Notes: generated by a model not told the origin, from the letters alone. Shown: positions 35,775 to 45,184, numbered from the stretch's first letter. The stretch: 64,000 bases of DNA from CAZIKF01 sp964539825 (GCA_964539825.1 CAZIKF010000011.1:1-64000), one strand, 5' to 3'. Numbers and translations are program-made.

Positions 35775-36908
35775 TTACATCCTCTCTATCAAAACCGCCA
35801 TACCCTGACCATGGCCAATACACATGGAGACCACTCCCAGGCCAAGGTCCCGTCTTTCCATATGAGAGAGCAGGGTAGTGATCAGTCGTGTGCCGGTGCA
35901 TCCCAGCGGATGCCCAAGGGCGATTGCGCCTCCGCATGGATTAAGCCGATCTTCCGGGATTTCCAGTTCACGCTGACAGGCCAGTACCTGGGAGGCAAAA
36001 GCTTCATTGATCTCAAAGACATCGATATCCATGACATTGAGCCGTTGTCTTTGAAGGAGTGACTTCACCGCCGGTACGGGTCCCATACCCATCAGGCAAG
36101 GGTCAACACCAACAACGGTTGCGTCTAGAATCCGAGCACGGGCTCGTAGTTCAAATTGATTACAACCTTCCAGTGAAGCCAGTAGGCAGAGACTGGCACC
36201 GTCACTGAGGGGGGATGAATTGCCCGCCGTGACACTCCCGCCCTCTTGAAAGGCAGGCTTCAATCCATTCAAGGCCTCTAGGCTGGTTCCCTTACGGGGG
36301 CTTTGATCCCTGTCAACGGTGGTATTGTCCGGCAGGTCAACAGGAAAAATTTCTGCTGAAAAATATCCAGACTCTATGGCGGTCACCGCTTTGCGATGAC
36401 TCTCTAACGCGTAGTGGTCCTGGGATTCTCGGGAAATATCAAAAGTAGTAGCTACTTTTTCAGCGGTCAATCCCATGTGGGTAAAGGGGAATTCAAAACT
36501 CTGCAGGAGCTGCGGGTGGTAATCCAGGCACTGGGTCATAGGAACATGGTGCATGTGTTCCACTCCGCCAGCTAAGACAACTTTTCCAAGTCCCGCTTCC
36601 ACTGTCAGGGATCCTGATACCAGGGCTTGTAGACTCGAGGCGCAGAGTCTATTGATCGTTACCGCCGGGACAGCGGCAGGGTAGCCAGCCAAAAGGGCCG
36701 ACAACCTCGCTATGTTTTTCCCCTGCTCGAGGTGTTGGCCTACGCAGCCTATGAAAATATCATCCAGAAACTTCGCATCAAGGACTTCGTTCATGTTCTT
36801 CATCAATGCGCAAAGCAGTTCATCGGCCCGAAGGTCCTTGAAAATTCCCTTTTCAGGGTGGGAACGACCGATTGGTGTTCTTCGAGATTCAATGATATAT
36901 GCATCCAT
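35775..36908 (-). CDS. Acetyl-CoA acyltransferase (thiolase), second copy
   Basis: 377 residues with the full thiolase set: nucleophile in NRLCASSLQALVSG (about 84-97), GHPLGCTGTRL, and CIGHGQGMAVLIER at the C-terminus. It is a shorter, FadA-like thiolase, different from the one at 30.5-31.8 kb (377 against 414 residues). Two thiolases would serve the successive cleavage steps from 3-oxopimelyl-CoA to acetyl-CoA units, or different side chains. It sits one base from hcrCA and nine from the SDR gene, in one operon with both. Confidence 0.9.
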   Translation of the reverse strand: MDAYIIESRRTPIGRSHPEKGIFKDLRADELLCALMKNMNEVLDAKFLDDIFIGCVGQHLEQGKNIARLSALLAGYPAAVPAVTINRLCASSLQALVSGSLTVEAGLGKVVLAGGVEHMHHVPMTQCLDYHPQLLQSFEFPFTHMGLTAEKVATTFDISRESQDHYALESHRKAVTAIESGYFSAEIFPVDLPDNTTVDRDQSPRKGTSLEALNGLKPAFQEGGSVTAGNSSPLSDGASLCLLASLEGCNQFELRARARILDATVVGVDPCLMGMGPVPAVKSLLQRQRLNVMDIDVFEINEAFASQVLACQRELEIPEDRLNPCGGAIALGHPLGCTGTRLITTLLSHMERRDLGLGVVSMCIGHGQGMAVLIERM

Positions 36909-36917
36909 GTTGTTCCT

Positions 36918-37673
36918 TCAGAGTCCTAGAATTCCACAACTCTTACCGCCATCCACATGTAAGATCTGTCCTGTGATGAAGCTGGCCAGATCCGAGGAGA
37001 GAAAGCTGACAGCCGCGGCAATATCCTCCGGTGTACCCATTTTGCCGGTGGGCTGAAGGCGTAGGAGCCGAGTTCGAACCTTTTCTGGCAATCCCCGGAC
37101 CATAGGAGTGTCGATAAGCCCGGGAGAAATCCCATTTACTTGAATTTGAAAGGGAGCTAATTCAAGAGCAAGAGTACGGGTAAGACTGACAAGCCCCCCT
37201 TTGCTGGCTGAATAGTTGCTCTGACCTGGGTTCCCTAGCCAGGAGCGTGAAATTATATTTATGATCTTGCCAGCCTTTGCCTCACGCATGAAAGGGACTA
37301 CCGACTGACAGCAGAAAAAGGGACCCTTAAGATTTACATCCATCACCGCGTCCCAATCTTCTTGTGAAATTTTCTCCAGGAAATGATCGCGGATGATTCC
37401 AGCATTGTTGATCAGAATGTCAATGCGCCCCAGTTGGTGGTGAAGATCACCTGCAACATCATTGATAAACGATTGGTCCGTTACACTACCGCAGCAGGCT
37501 CTAACGTTAAGACCTTCCGACTTCAGGGAATCAGTGGTTTGGGTAAGTAAATCTTCATTGAGATCCAGAAGCGTGACGGCAGCACCGATGCGGGCTAGAG
37601 TGTGCGCGATAACCGCTCCAATACCCTGACCTGCTCCAGTTACCAGGGCAACCTTTCCCTCTAGTGAGATCAT
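36918..37673 (-). CDS. Short-chain dehydrogenase/reductase
   Basis: 251 residues, classical SDR. The NAD(P) motif is TGAGQGIGAVIA (about 12-23). The NNAGI motif is at about 89-93. The catalytic pair is in YSASKGG (about 154-160), with serine in IINIISRSW. It ends in FITGQILHVDGG, as FabG-like enzymes do. In this operon it most likely acts as a 3-hydroxyacyl-CoA dehydrogenase or on an alicyclic alcohol; the substrate is not readable from sequence. Its start codon overlaps the bcrD stop (ATGA), so it is translated together with the reductase. Confidence 0.88.
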   Translation of the reverse strand: MISLEGKVALVTGAGQGIGAVIAHTLARIGAAVTLLDLNEDLLTQTTDSLKSEGLNVRACCGSVTDQSFINDVAGDLHHQLGRIDILINNAGIIRDHFLEKISQEDWDAVMDVNLKGPFFCCQSVVPFMREAKAGKIINIISRSWLGNPGQSNYSASKGGLVSLTRTLALELAPFQIQVNGISPGLIDTPMVRGLPEKVRTRLLRLQPTGKMGTPEDIAAAVSFLSSDLASFITGQILHVDGGKSCGILGL

Positions 37674-38509
37674 GCCGCAGCCCTACTCTTCTCTTCTAAC
37701 TTCAGATGTCTGAAACTAGCCCATAGAGCAGCACCTATGGCACCCGCAAACACAGAATGTTCATGGGACTGGAGGTCTATATTCAGATCCATCTTCACAC
37801 TAAGATCCCTGAGAACCGCGATTAAACCTACATCAGCAGCGAGACCCCCGGTGACCAAAACAAGCCCCTCTGCCTTGACCATTCTTAAAAGCCCCATCAA
37901 GCGCTTTCCGATGGAAATATGTATACCCTTGAGAATACTGGCAGCCGGTATGTTACGACTTACCATATTGATCACATCTGTTTCTGCCAGTACGGCGCAA
38001 ATCCCAGAAACCGGTTCGGGCTCCTCTGCCTGAGCTGAGAGCCTGCCAACATCTTCAAGAGAGACTCCCAGGTAGCGAGAAATATTCTCGAGAAACTGCC
38101 CGGAGCCAGAGGCACATTGGGAGGTCATGCGATGATCTAGGACCTTAGATCGCTTGTCCATGACGAGAGCCCTGGCGTGCAGTGCGCCTACATCGAGTAC
38201 GGCGCGGGCATGAGGATTGAGAAAGAGTGCTCCGCGGGCGTGGGTGGTCATCGAATAGAAGTGGCCCCTTCGAAAATCAACGAGCTCTCCTTCGCCTGTG
38301 GAAGCAACATAGGCAATCTCATCCTCCCTGACGTCACAGTGCTCAAGGAGAGCACTGAAAGTATGTGTGATTACTTCCTTTATATTTCGTCTGCGAATTT
38401 TGGCCTGGAGACAATGCAGGATTTCTTCGGTACCACCCTTATCATCAAATCGCATCAATACCACTTTGATCGCTCCGCAACCCACATCAATGCCGACTGT
38501 ATGCATCAT
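37670..38509 (-). CDS. bcrD: Benzoyl-CoA reductase, ATPase subunit D
   Basis: 279 residues of the BadF/BadG/BcrA/BcrD ATPase family. The phosphate loop is TVGIDVGCGAIKVV (4-17). The cluster cysteines are C132 (TSQCASGSGQF) and C171 (SGICAVLAETD). It forms the smaller half of the BcrAD heterodimer that binds ATP and a shared [4Fe-4S] cluster and drives electrons onto BcrBC. The size matches BcrD/BadG (about 280-300 residues). Order in the cluster is bcrC-B-A-D, as in Thauera and Rhodopseudomonas. The SDR gene overlaps its stop. Confidence 0.92.
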   Translation of the reverse strand: MMHTVGIDVGCGAIKVVLMRFDDKGGTEEILHCLQAKIRRRNIKEVITHTFSALLEHCDVREDEIAYVASTGEGELVDFRRGHFYSMTTHARGALFLNPHARAVLDVGALHARALVMDKRSKVLDHRMTSQCASGSGQFLENISRYLGVSLEDVGRLSAQAEEPEPVSGICAVLAETDVINMVSRNIPAASILKGIHISIGKRLMGLLRMVKAEGLVLVTGGLAADVGLIAVLRDLSVKMDLNIDLQSHEHSVFAGAIGAALWASFRHLKLEEKSRAAA

Positions 38510-38518
38510 AAACCCCTC

Positions 38519-39865
38519 CTATTTTCTCTTCCCTCGCTGCCTTTTCAGGTCAAATTCCACATTGAGCCCTCGATGGGCAAATAGCGCGGCCCCGATTGCC
38601 CCGGTATAGATGCTGTCTGGGGAAATATTGATTCTAATCTTTCCATAATTCTCCTCGATGAGCTTATGGAGTGCTTGAACTGCCGCCTCATTCTTGGCAA
38701 CGCCTCCAGTAAATGTAAACTCATCTGAAACTCCCCCGCTACGAGCCAATAGACTCATCGCTCGAAGAATGATGGCGCGATGCAGTCCGCTGAGGATATC
38801 CTCCCGTCTTTCCCCGAGCGCAAGCCGTTCTCTTAGCTCGGCACCGGCAAAAACAGTACAGGTGGAATTGATCTTGACCGTTTTGTGAGCCTGCATAGCC
38901 ATTGGCCCTAGCTCATGTACTCCCATATTCATTTCATCCGCGATATAGCCGAGGTATCGACCGCATCCCGCGGCGCATCGGTCATTCATCTGAAAATTGG
39001 TGACAATCCCGGCAGGGTCAACCTGGATTGCCTTGGTGTCCTGCCCCCCGATGTCGAGCACGGTGCTGGTTTCAGGAAACATAAAATGTGCTCCGAGTCC
39101 GTGACATAGGATTTCCGATCGAATCTGGTCCTTACTGAATGGCAGGGTCTGTCGCCCGTAACCGGTGCCGATAGTGCTTAGCACTTCAAACTCTAAATCA
39201 ACAGCTTTCTGAGTTGTCTTGCTGATGATTTCCGTGAAGGGCTGAAACTGCTGGAGTTTGCCAATCTCTGCAGAAGCAAAATGCAGGTAAGCTTTGTAAT
39301 GAGAGGAAAAATTTACCGCTTCCACCCTGAGAATCGCCTTATCATAGATACTGGTCAATTTCTCAAAGGAAATATTTTCATCCTCACTTAAAAACTCGGC
39401 ATGCTCCATGTATTGACTCGAAGCTATATCCCTGAAGAAGTCGCTCTTTGCCTTTTCCCCTGGAATGAAAAGCCCCTCAGCCTGGTCGCGCATGCGTTCA
39501 AATAGAACTTCCAGAGCGGAATGATAGGTTGCCTTTGAGATTTCATGAGCCCATTCATCCATCGAGCGCGCACAGACTTGTTCGAGCATCTTGACCTGTT
39601 CCAAGTGCTGGGCTAGTTTAAATTTGCACCAGAACCAGTCAATGAGATGATTGACTTCGTCACTGTCGTTGAGGTCCACTCTAAGGCTGTTCTCCAGGTA
39701 CTGAAACCTTGAATTGATAGCAGCCTCTTCGCTGGCAATTTCACAGGCAAGTTCATAATTGCTTCGTGAGTTAGTGATTCCCCTGCCCAGAATCATTTCA
39801 TCCTCGTCCATATAGACTGCCTTGGTGGTGGTAGAGCCCAGGTCAATTCCTACATAACACTTCAT
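38519..39865 (-). CDS. bcrA: Benzoyl-CoA reductase, ATPase subunit A
   Basis: 448 residues, the long ATPase subunit. The first phosphate loop is CYVGIDLGSTTTKAVY (3-18). An insertion of about 150 residues (about 50-200) compared with BcrD is typical of BcrA/BadF. The second ATP motif, TVLDIGGQDTKAI, is at 268-280. Cluster cysteines are C297 (NDRCAAGCGRY) and C336 (NSTCTVFAG). With BcrD it couples hydrolysis of two ATP to transfer of an electron at very negative potential to the BcrBC active site. The insertion places this enzyme in the Thauera/bcr subtype and not the Azoarcus bzd subtype, judged by subunit sizes. Confidence 0.93.
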   Translation of the reverse strand: MKCYVGIDLGSTTTKAVYMDEDEMILGRGITNSRSNYELACEIASEEAAINSRFQYLENSLRVDLNDSDEVNHLIDWFWCKFKLAQHLEQVKMLEQVCARSMDEWAHEISKATYHSALEVLFERMRDQAEGLFIPGEKAKSDFFRDIASSQYMEHAEFLSEDENISFEKLTSIYDKAILRVEAVNFSSHYKAYLHFASAEIGKLQQFQPFTEIISKTTQKAVDLEFEVLSTIGTGYGRQTLPFSKDQIRSEILCHGLGAHFMFPETSTVLDIGGQDTKAIQVDPAGIVTNFQMNDRCAAGCGRYLGYIADEMNMGVHELGPMAMQAHKTVKINSTCTVFAGAELRERLALGERREDILSGLHRAIILRAMSLLARSGGVSDEFTFTGGVAKNEAAVQALHKLIEENYGKIRINISPDSIYTGAIGAALFAHRGLNVEFDLKRQRGKRK

Positions 39866-39874
39866 GAACGCTCC

Positions 39875-41152
39875 TTATTTCCTGGCTTCGATCATCTGGA
39901 AATAAGATTCCAGGCGGTTTTTGATATTGGAAGGGGAGAAGTAACGCGGATCTACAAGGTCTGATTCGATAAACCCACCGGGCTTTCCTGTTCGCTTTTC
40001 CAGCTCTCTCAAGATAGGAAGTTGGCCAGCGGAGAAGGAATTACAGCTTTTAATGGAATTGATCAGAAAACCATCGGCGTTGAAGTTGTTCATCGACTGC
40101 TCCAGGTAGTCAATGCGGCTGGGTAAATTCAGGTTAGTGTAACAACCCAGGCAATACTCAGAAAGACTCTCAAGCGGTCGATTTGGATCATGTCGGAAAC
40201 CCTGGTCATAGAGCCCCCCTACCTTGCTATAGGAAGAGCTGACTACTACTGCTCCTTCGTCATAAAACATCTTCCAGAATTCTCTAAAGCTAGTCCAGTT
40301 TGGAGGACCTTCTACCACCAGGCGGTAGCGTTCTTCCTTCATGACTCCATCGGGGGTTGTTGGCCCCTCCCCAATGCTTATGCGCTGAGCGACTTCTTCT
40401 GAAAGCTTCTCATAGTAACGCTCACACTGCTCAAGTCCCCGAAAAGCAGTAAAGATTGGTCCTACGTAATAGACACCACCAAAATAGGCGTCGATGGGGG
40501 AAGGACGATTCTTTGCGGAGTTCCAGACTTTGACCAGGTTTGCTTCGGCTCGAGAGGAGCTGGCCAGAAATTTTTTCAGTTTTTCTTCGTCGTACTTCTT
40601 TCCGGAAACTTTTTCCATCGCAGGGATCACTTCTTCCCTGAGTTGGCGAACTGAATATTCAACCATGGGGTCGGTGATTTTACCGTCGGCCTGGTAGGGA
40701 ATATGGAGCATGACTACGGGACAGTCATATTCCAGCTTAAGCAATTCGAACCACTTCATAAAAGTGAAGCAGCCCGTATAGCTCAGAAGTAGCAGATCGG
40801 GAGGAGGTATGGGCTTTCCCGTGGGGCCGATATTGCCTTTTTTGAGCATCCCAATATCGCACTTCACATAAGTGCATACGTCTTCCGAATGCCCGTATTT
40901 TTCGGCTTCTAGCACATAATCTCCGCTCTTCTTGCGCATTCCGGACTGAAGAGCGTTGATTTCCGGGTGAACCGGAAGCATGTCGAAACTCCATATCAGT
41001 TCGTTAAGATTTCCTGGGACGAAAGTATAGACCACCTTCTTACCAGAGTTCTTTACCTCTGAGAGGTCATCAAAGTGATCCGCGATCATGGACTTCTGCA
41101 GAACCATGCTCTCTTCTTTTTGGATTGTTTCCTGGTTCTCTGTGTCTTTCAT
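39875..41152 (-). CDS. bcrB: Benzoyl-CoA reductase, subunit B
   Basis: 425 residues of the HgdB-like family, matching BcrB/BadE in length. Probable [4Fe-4S] cysteines are in EDVCTYVKCDIG (about 91-102), SYTGCFTFMKWFE (about 128-140) and EYCLGCYTN (about 343-351). With BcrC it forms the substrate-binding module that reduces benzoyl-CoA to cyclohexa-1,5-diene-1-carboxyl-CoA. The start codon overlaps the bcrC stop (ATGA), giving equal production of the two subunits. The first 30 residues are polar and variable; a later start at M16 is possible. Confidence 0.92.
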   Translation of the reverse strand: MKDTENQETIQKEESMVLQKSMIADHFDDLSEVKNSGKKVVYTFVPGNLNELIWSFDMLPVHPEINALQSGMRKKSGDYVLEAEKYGHSEDVCTYVKCDIGMLKKGNIGPTGKPIPPPDLLLLSYTGCFTFMKWFELLKLEYDCPVVMLHIPYQADGKITDPMVEYSVRQLREEVIPAMEKVSGKKYDEEKLKKFLASSSRAEANLVKVWNSAKNRPSPIDAYFGGVYYVGPIFTAFRGLEQCERYYEKLSEEVAQRISIGEGPTTPDGVMKEERYRLVVEGPPNWTSFREFWKMFYDEGAVVVSSSYSKVGGLYDQGFRHDPNRPLESLSEYCLGCYTNLNLPSRIDYLEQSMNNFNADGFLINSIKSCNSFSAGQLPILRELEKRTGKPGGFIESDLVDPRYFSPSNIKNRLESYFQMIEARK

Positions 41153-42330
41153 TGATCCCCCCAGAGCTTGATAGAGTCGGCAAACGTACCGGTCTGTTCC
41201 TTAATGACCTGAAACTGACCCGTGTTTTCACTATATTTGAACGCGGTATGAGGTACTTCCACTTTATCAAGCGCAGCCTGGAGCATGGGTTGCTCCAGAA
41301 GGGCGGGATCGCAGAAGCTTGGCGCTGCGAAGATTACGCCATCGGCCTTGAGTTTTTGGACTCTATCCAGTAGATAGGCCCCTTTTTCTTCCTGATCAAT
41401 ATAGCGTGATGCATTGGGAATGCCGTCATAGAGATAGGACAGGGTTAGTGCCTTGAAAGGATCTTCGCTGGTGCTAACGTTCTTTAGTAGATAGCGGGCT
41501 CCAAGCATCCAATCATCATCAACGATGTAACATCCACTCTGTTCCAGGGCACGAATCAGGGATGCCGGCGGCTGTTCGCAGAATACCCCCGTGATCAGGA
41601 CACGGATATAATCTCTCTTTGGGCGATCCTCTTCGATTACAAGGTCCATATATCGATCAAGAAGCCTGGTATGTTCGCTGACCTCGAGGATATTACCAGC
41701 CCGCATGAGAAGGTAGAGCTCAAAACTGCTAACGAGGTGGGGACTATCAGAGCGAAGCCGGTACAAGACCTCCACAGCTTCTCGATTTTGATTATAAAGT
41801 CGAATGGAGTCTCTCAAACAGTGAGCTGTGATTTCTTTGCCGCCGAGGGATTCCAGGCCCGCCTTTAGATCCATCAATTCATACATGTAGAACTTACCGC
41901 CAATTTCACTCTTGAAATTCTGTGGAAAATCCATGTACTTGACATAGCGATCCTCAAACAGGATTTTCCATATTCCACTGAGATTGCGAATCACATCGCA
42001 AATAGCTGGGAAGAGCATTCCATCAAGTACATCAAGTCTGCCGCTCAATCCAAGCTCTATGGTGGAGCGTGGAATATGACAGATATAGGATTGGTAGAAG
42101 GCGTCACCTCGTATGATTTCAAGGTTATCACCACCTCCCATAATTCCCACGGGAAGCATTCCCGCGGCATGAATGATTTCACGGGGAACATAAACAGGGA
42201 GGTAGCCAATGGCTTGAGCCCCTGTTTTTTCCTTCCATTCCTTAACATAGGAGAGGTTGAGGTCTTCATAGAGGGTTTCAGTGAAGCTGAGAAGCTGATC
42301 GAGGTCCATCTCTTCAATGGTTTCCGCCAT
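41149..42330 (-). CDS. bcrC: Benzoyl-CoA reductase, subunit C
   Basis: 393 residues, the size of BcrC/BadD. HgdB-family features are GYLPVYVPREIIHAAGMLPVG (about 43-63), the cluster cysteines in SYICHIPRST and FPAICDVIRNL, and GVIFAAPSFCDPALLEQPML (about 334-353). It pairs with BcrB to bind benzoyl-CoA and the catalytic clusters. It is the first reductase gene, directly after tetR (two bases), and its stop overlaps bcrB. There is no ferredoxin gene beside it, although such enzymes take electrons from reduced ferredoxin and bcr operons often include one. Confidence 0.92.
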   Translation of the reverse strand: MAETIEEMDLDQLLSFTETLYEDLNLSYVKEWKEKTGAQAIGYLPVYVPREIIHAAGMLPVGIMGGGDNLEIIRGDAFYQSYICHIPRSTIELGLSGRLDVLDGMLFPAICDVIRNLSGIWKILFEDRYVKYMDFPQNFKSEIGGKFYMYELMDLKAGLESLGGKEITAHCLRDSIRLYNQNREAVEVLYRLRSDSPHLVSSFELYLLMRAGNILEVSEHTRLLDRYMDLVIEEDRPKRDYIRVLITGVFCEQPPASLIRALEQSGCYIVDDDWMLGARYLLKNVSTSEDPFKALTLSYLYDGIPNASRYIDQEEKGAYLLDRVQKLKADGVIFAAPSFCDPALLEQPMLQAALDKVEVPHTAFKYSENTGQFQVIKEQTGTFADSIKLWGDQ

Positions 42331-42332
42331 AT

Positions 42333-43160
42333 TTAACCTGCCTTCTTATGCCCAAATACATCTGGTTTGCCCGGACTCCCGGTCAGACCAGGAGTCTCTG
42401 GACTCCTATGCTCATCTCCGATGAGCTTATTTTGGTCATGATCGTGCAAACGGGCATGCCGCTTATTTTTCGGTATAAAATTCGATTTAACCACATCACT
42501 ACAGGGAGCGGGAGTGCTCAGGAGGTCAGCAGCTTTTTGGCTTAGTCCATTGAGGTCCAGATGAGTCGACGAACCGGCAAATCCAACCAGAAAGGTTCGA
42601 TAAATATCATTCACCAGTTCCTCGTGGCTGCCGTGATTGGCGGGCTCATACCAGGCGAAGAGCCAATTCATCATTCCAAAGAGGAGGTAGGTCTGGCGCT
42701 GGAGGGATAGTTCAGAAATAGTTTCTGGCCCCTGGCCTGGGAATTCTTTGAGGATATCGATACAAGAATTGAGATATTGTCCTTTAAGTTCCTTTATTTT
42801 ACCGGCATTTTCGGGAGTAAGAGTATGAGTTCCCCAGGTCATCACTCGCATCTCATGCATGTGTTCCCCGTAATAGAGGCAGTGAGAAAAAATAAAGCCA
42901 TAAAGCTTATCCGCCGGGTCCTGAAACCGAGGATTTAGGCTTTGCCAAGTTTTCAATAATGAAGTAAATCCAACTGAATTAATCAGGTAAAGCAAATCTT
43001 CCTTATTTTGAAAATAATGATATAGCCCTGAGAGGCTCCTCCCAGTCTGCCTGGCAAGATCGCGCATGCTTGTTCCGTGGAAACCGTTTTGCGCCATGAG
43101 TCGGCTTGATTCTCTTAGAATCGCTTCGAGATTTTCATTCACGATCAACTCAGTTTCCAT
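42333..43160 (-). CDS. TetR-family transcriptional regulator of the aromatic cluster
   Basis: 275 residues. The helix-turn-helix is near residues 14-60 (AILRESSRLMAQNGFHGTSM, then RSLSGLYHYFQNKEDLLY), typical of TetR. The ligand domain follows, to about residue 210. The last about 60 residues are proline- and charge-rich (ETPGLTGSPGKPDVFG) and are unlike TetR proteins; they coincide with a dispersed repeat in the DNA. The gene lies between dch and bcrC inside the operon. The 16-bp palindrome in front of the first gene of the cluster (46262-46277) is a TetR-type operator, so this protein is probably the repressor released by an aromatic CoA thioester. The effector is a guess. Confidence 0.88.
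   Translation of the reverse strand: METELIVNENLEAILRESSRLMAQNGFHGTSMRDLARQTGRSLSGLYHYFQNKEDLLYLINSVGFTSLLKTWQSLNPRFQDPADKLYGFIFSHCLYYGEHMHEMRVMTWGTHTLTPENAGKIKELKGQYLNSCIDILKEFPGQGPETISELSLQRQTYLLFGMMNWLFAWYEPANHGSHEELVNDIYRTFLVGFAGSSTHLDLNGLSQKAADLLSTPAPCSDVVKSNFIPKNKRHARLHDHDQNKLIGDEHRSPETPGLTGSPGKPDVFGHKKAG
42347..42379. repeat. Short dispersed repeat, copy 2, inside the tetR 3' end
   Basis: It matches 10931-10963 in about 27 of 33 positions. It is followed by internal repeats of GGACTCC/GGAGTC. It contributes codons for the unusual C-terminal tail of the TetR protein. Confidence 0.4.
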
Positions 43161-43174
43161 GAATGCTCACCCTT

Positions 43175-43954
43175 CTACCGATCCTTCCACTGGGGCTCTC
43201 GTTTTTGAAGAAAGGAATTCAAACCCTCTTTGGCATCTTCTGTACCCATCAGTTCTTTGAGGTACAGAGCTTCCAAGCGTCCAATAAAATGCTCGAAGTG
43301 ACTATCAATGGACATCTGTGCGGCCCGGTGAGCTATGCGAAGGGAAGCGGCGCTGTGAGGAAGGATACTCCCTTCGATAAAATCCTTGACCAGGGTATCA
43401 AGCTCCTCCTTAGGGGCACATCCATTGGCAATTCCGAAATTCTTCAGATCGATTCCGCTAAAACGTTTACCGGAAAGAATCATCTCATTGCTGACTGCCT
43501 GGGTTGTCTTGAAGGGAAGAAGAGCGGCCGCTGGAGGTGGAAAGACACCCAGCTGAATCTCAGGAACCCCGCACGAGGATGATTCTTCACAAAAAAACAG
43601 GGAGCAGGCCAAAGAGAGTTCAAAGCCGCCACCGAGGCAAACTCCGCGCACATTTGCCAGGGTAGGAACAGGGGATCTCAAAATCCGGTGGATGAGATTG
43701 TGGAAAGCGGGTAACATACTATCCACCTGGCCGGGAAGGTGTTCCTCAACGCTGGCACCAAAACTAAAGTGCTTTCCAGCTCCCTGGATCAGAATCAACT
43801 TCAGACTCGAAAGCCCAGGAGATTCCAATTCTTTTAGCGTTGAGGACAGCTCTCGGATCAGAGACTCATCCAAGATGTTTCCGGGTGCCGGTCCAAGAAT
43901 GATTTGAGCAACTTGACCTTCATAGCACATTTGAACTTCAACTCTTTTTTCCAT
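43175..43954 (-). CDS. dch: Cyclohexa-1,5-diene-1-carbonyl-CoA hydratase
   Basis: 259 residues, a crotonase-fold enzyme with features of dienoyl-CoA hydratases of benzoate pathways: LGPAPGNILDESLI (about 20-33), the active-site loop GKHFSFGASVEEHLPGQ (about 60-76), RGVCLGGGFELSLAC (about 103-117) and GVPEIQLGVFPPPAAALLP. It adds water to the dienoyl-CoA made by Bcr to give 6-hydroxycyclohex-1-ene-1-carboxyl-CoA. AGGAGGA stands eight bases before the ATG. A degenerate copy of the TetR-type operator lies 20 bases upstream, which may give an internal regulated start. Confidence 0.92.
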   Translation of the reverse strand: MEKRVEVQMCYEGQVAQIILGPAPGNILDESLIRELSSTLKELESPGLSSLKLILIQGAGKHFSFGASVEEHLPGQVDSMLPAFHNLIHRILRSPVPTLANVRGVCLGGGFELSLACSLFFCEESSSCGVPEIQLGVFPPPAAALLPFKTTQAVSNEMILSGKRFSGIDLKNFGIANGCAPKEELDTLVKDFIEGSILPHSAASLRIAHRAAQMSIDSHFEHFIGRLEALYLKELMGTEDAKEGLNSFLQKREPQWKDR

Positions 43955-43973
43955 TTTTCTACTCCTCCTGGCT

Positions 43974-43989
43974 AGATGAACGGTCGGTC
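43974..43989. promoter_or_regulatory. Degenerate TetR-type operator in front of dch
   Basis: AGATGAACGGTCGGTC; its complement GACCGACCGTTC differs at two of twelve positions from half of the perfect palindrome at 46262-46277. It lies between oah and dch, close to the dch start. Weak evidence on its own. Confidence 0.4.
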
Positions 43990-44076
43990 TAATTGGTCGT
44001 TACGGACCACGGCACTGACAGCAGTCAACTCGAATCACTTTGCAAGTTGCCCTGAACTTCGAAACTGAGAGACCAT

Positions 44077-45168
44077 TTAGTCCTTGTTACCACCCGGCAT
44101 AATCTCTGAAACCAACTCTTCACTCCAGGGGCGAGCTTTGGCAAGTTCGCGTCGAAGACTCAGGAAATCTACTTCGCGCTGGTTACGAGGCCCTTCATTA
44201 AAGGCACGAAAACCTGCGTTGGCCTCCGTCATCATGTTCAAGGCAAGCCAGGAACGATTGGTTTCGCAATTTTTCTGCCAATGCTCCAATTTTTTCTTGC
44301 GCAGGGATTCCAGTGTTTTGTGAAGACAGTCAGGCATGGTATTCGCCAGGGATAGGGCCATCTGGTCTGTTGCTTGATCCAATAATGCCAGGTCTGTCTT
44401 GCACTCAGAGGTTAGAATTTTGGCCTCGTCCTTATCTTCTCCGGATTTAAACCTGCCATACCGAGGATTTCCGAATTTATCCATAGCTTCATCGAGGTAG
44501 ACGAAGGGATTGATCTGGTAGCCTCCGTCCCTGCGTTTGAGTACGGGAACAACCTGGTTGATTAAGCCGAATCGTAGTGCTTGATGGGCACTCCAGGGTT
44601 CACAGAGAGTACAGGATTCAATTGCCCTGTTAATGCCGACGAAAAGATGTAGAAAATCAGTTGATCCTCCGTCGGGAGCCGAGCCATGCTTTGGCCCAGC
44701 CTGACCGAAGCGGGCAGTGTCGGCGGCGATAGAAAAGTCGCAAGCCATTCCAATTTCCTGTCCACCGCCGATGCGCATCCCATTTACTCTATTGATGACC
44801 GGCTTATCAACCAGAAGTATCTGGGTGACCATGTCATTAAACAGACGCATATACTGCTTATATTCCTGGGGATTACCGGCATAGTATTCAGCGTATTCTT
44901 TCGTATTCCCACCGGTACAGAAAGCTTTCTCACCGGTGCCGCTAAAGATTATGGCGACAGACGACCGGTCACAAGATGCCTGTCGGAAGGCAAGAATTAC
45001 TTCTTTGATCGCCCCTGTTGTATAGGAGTTAAGCTGGGTGGGATTGTCCAGGAAAATCCAGTAATTGAAAAGACCGTCAATCTCACTGAAATCCTTGTCC
45101 AAGAGGGGTCGTTTCTCCACTTTGATTTCGCGATAGGATATATCTGACAAGAGATTATGATTTTTCAT
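44077..45168 (-). CDS. oah: 6-Oxocyclohex-1-ene-1-carbonyl-CoA hydrolase (BamA)
   Basis: About 363 residues from the ATG 45168, chosen because GGAG stands seven bases upstream; an ATG four codons earlier is possible. This crotonase-family enzyme shows the long form and motifs of the ring-opening hydrolase: FCTGGNTKEYAEYYAG (about 87-102), NGMRIGGGQEIGMACDFSIA and GQAGPKHGSAPDGGSTDFLH. It hydrates and opens the six-membered ring of 6-oxocyclohex-1-ene-1-carboxyl-CoA to 3-hydroxypimelyl-CoA. This gene (bamA) is a recognised marker of anaerobic aromatic degradation. It lies directly after had. Confidence 0.95.
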   Translation of the reverse strand: MKNHNLLSDISYREIKVEKRPLLDKDFSEIDGLFNYWIFLDNPTQLNSYTTGAIKEVILAFRQASCDRSSVAIIFSGTGEKAFCTGGNTKEYAEYYAGNPQEYKQYMRLFNDMVTQILLVDKPVINRVNGMRIGGGQEIGMACDFSIAADTARFGQAGPKHGSAPDGGSTDFLHLFVGINRAIESCTLCEPWSAHQALRFGLINQVVPVLKRRDGGYQINPFVYLDEAMDKFGNPRYGRFKSGEDKDEAKILTSECKTDLALLDQATDQMALSLANTMPDCLHKTLESLRKKKLEHWQKNCETNRSWLALNMMTEANAGFRAFNEGPRNQREVDFLSLRRELAKARPWSEELVSEIMPGGNKD

Positions 45169-45184
45169 TTTCAGCTCCATAGGG

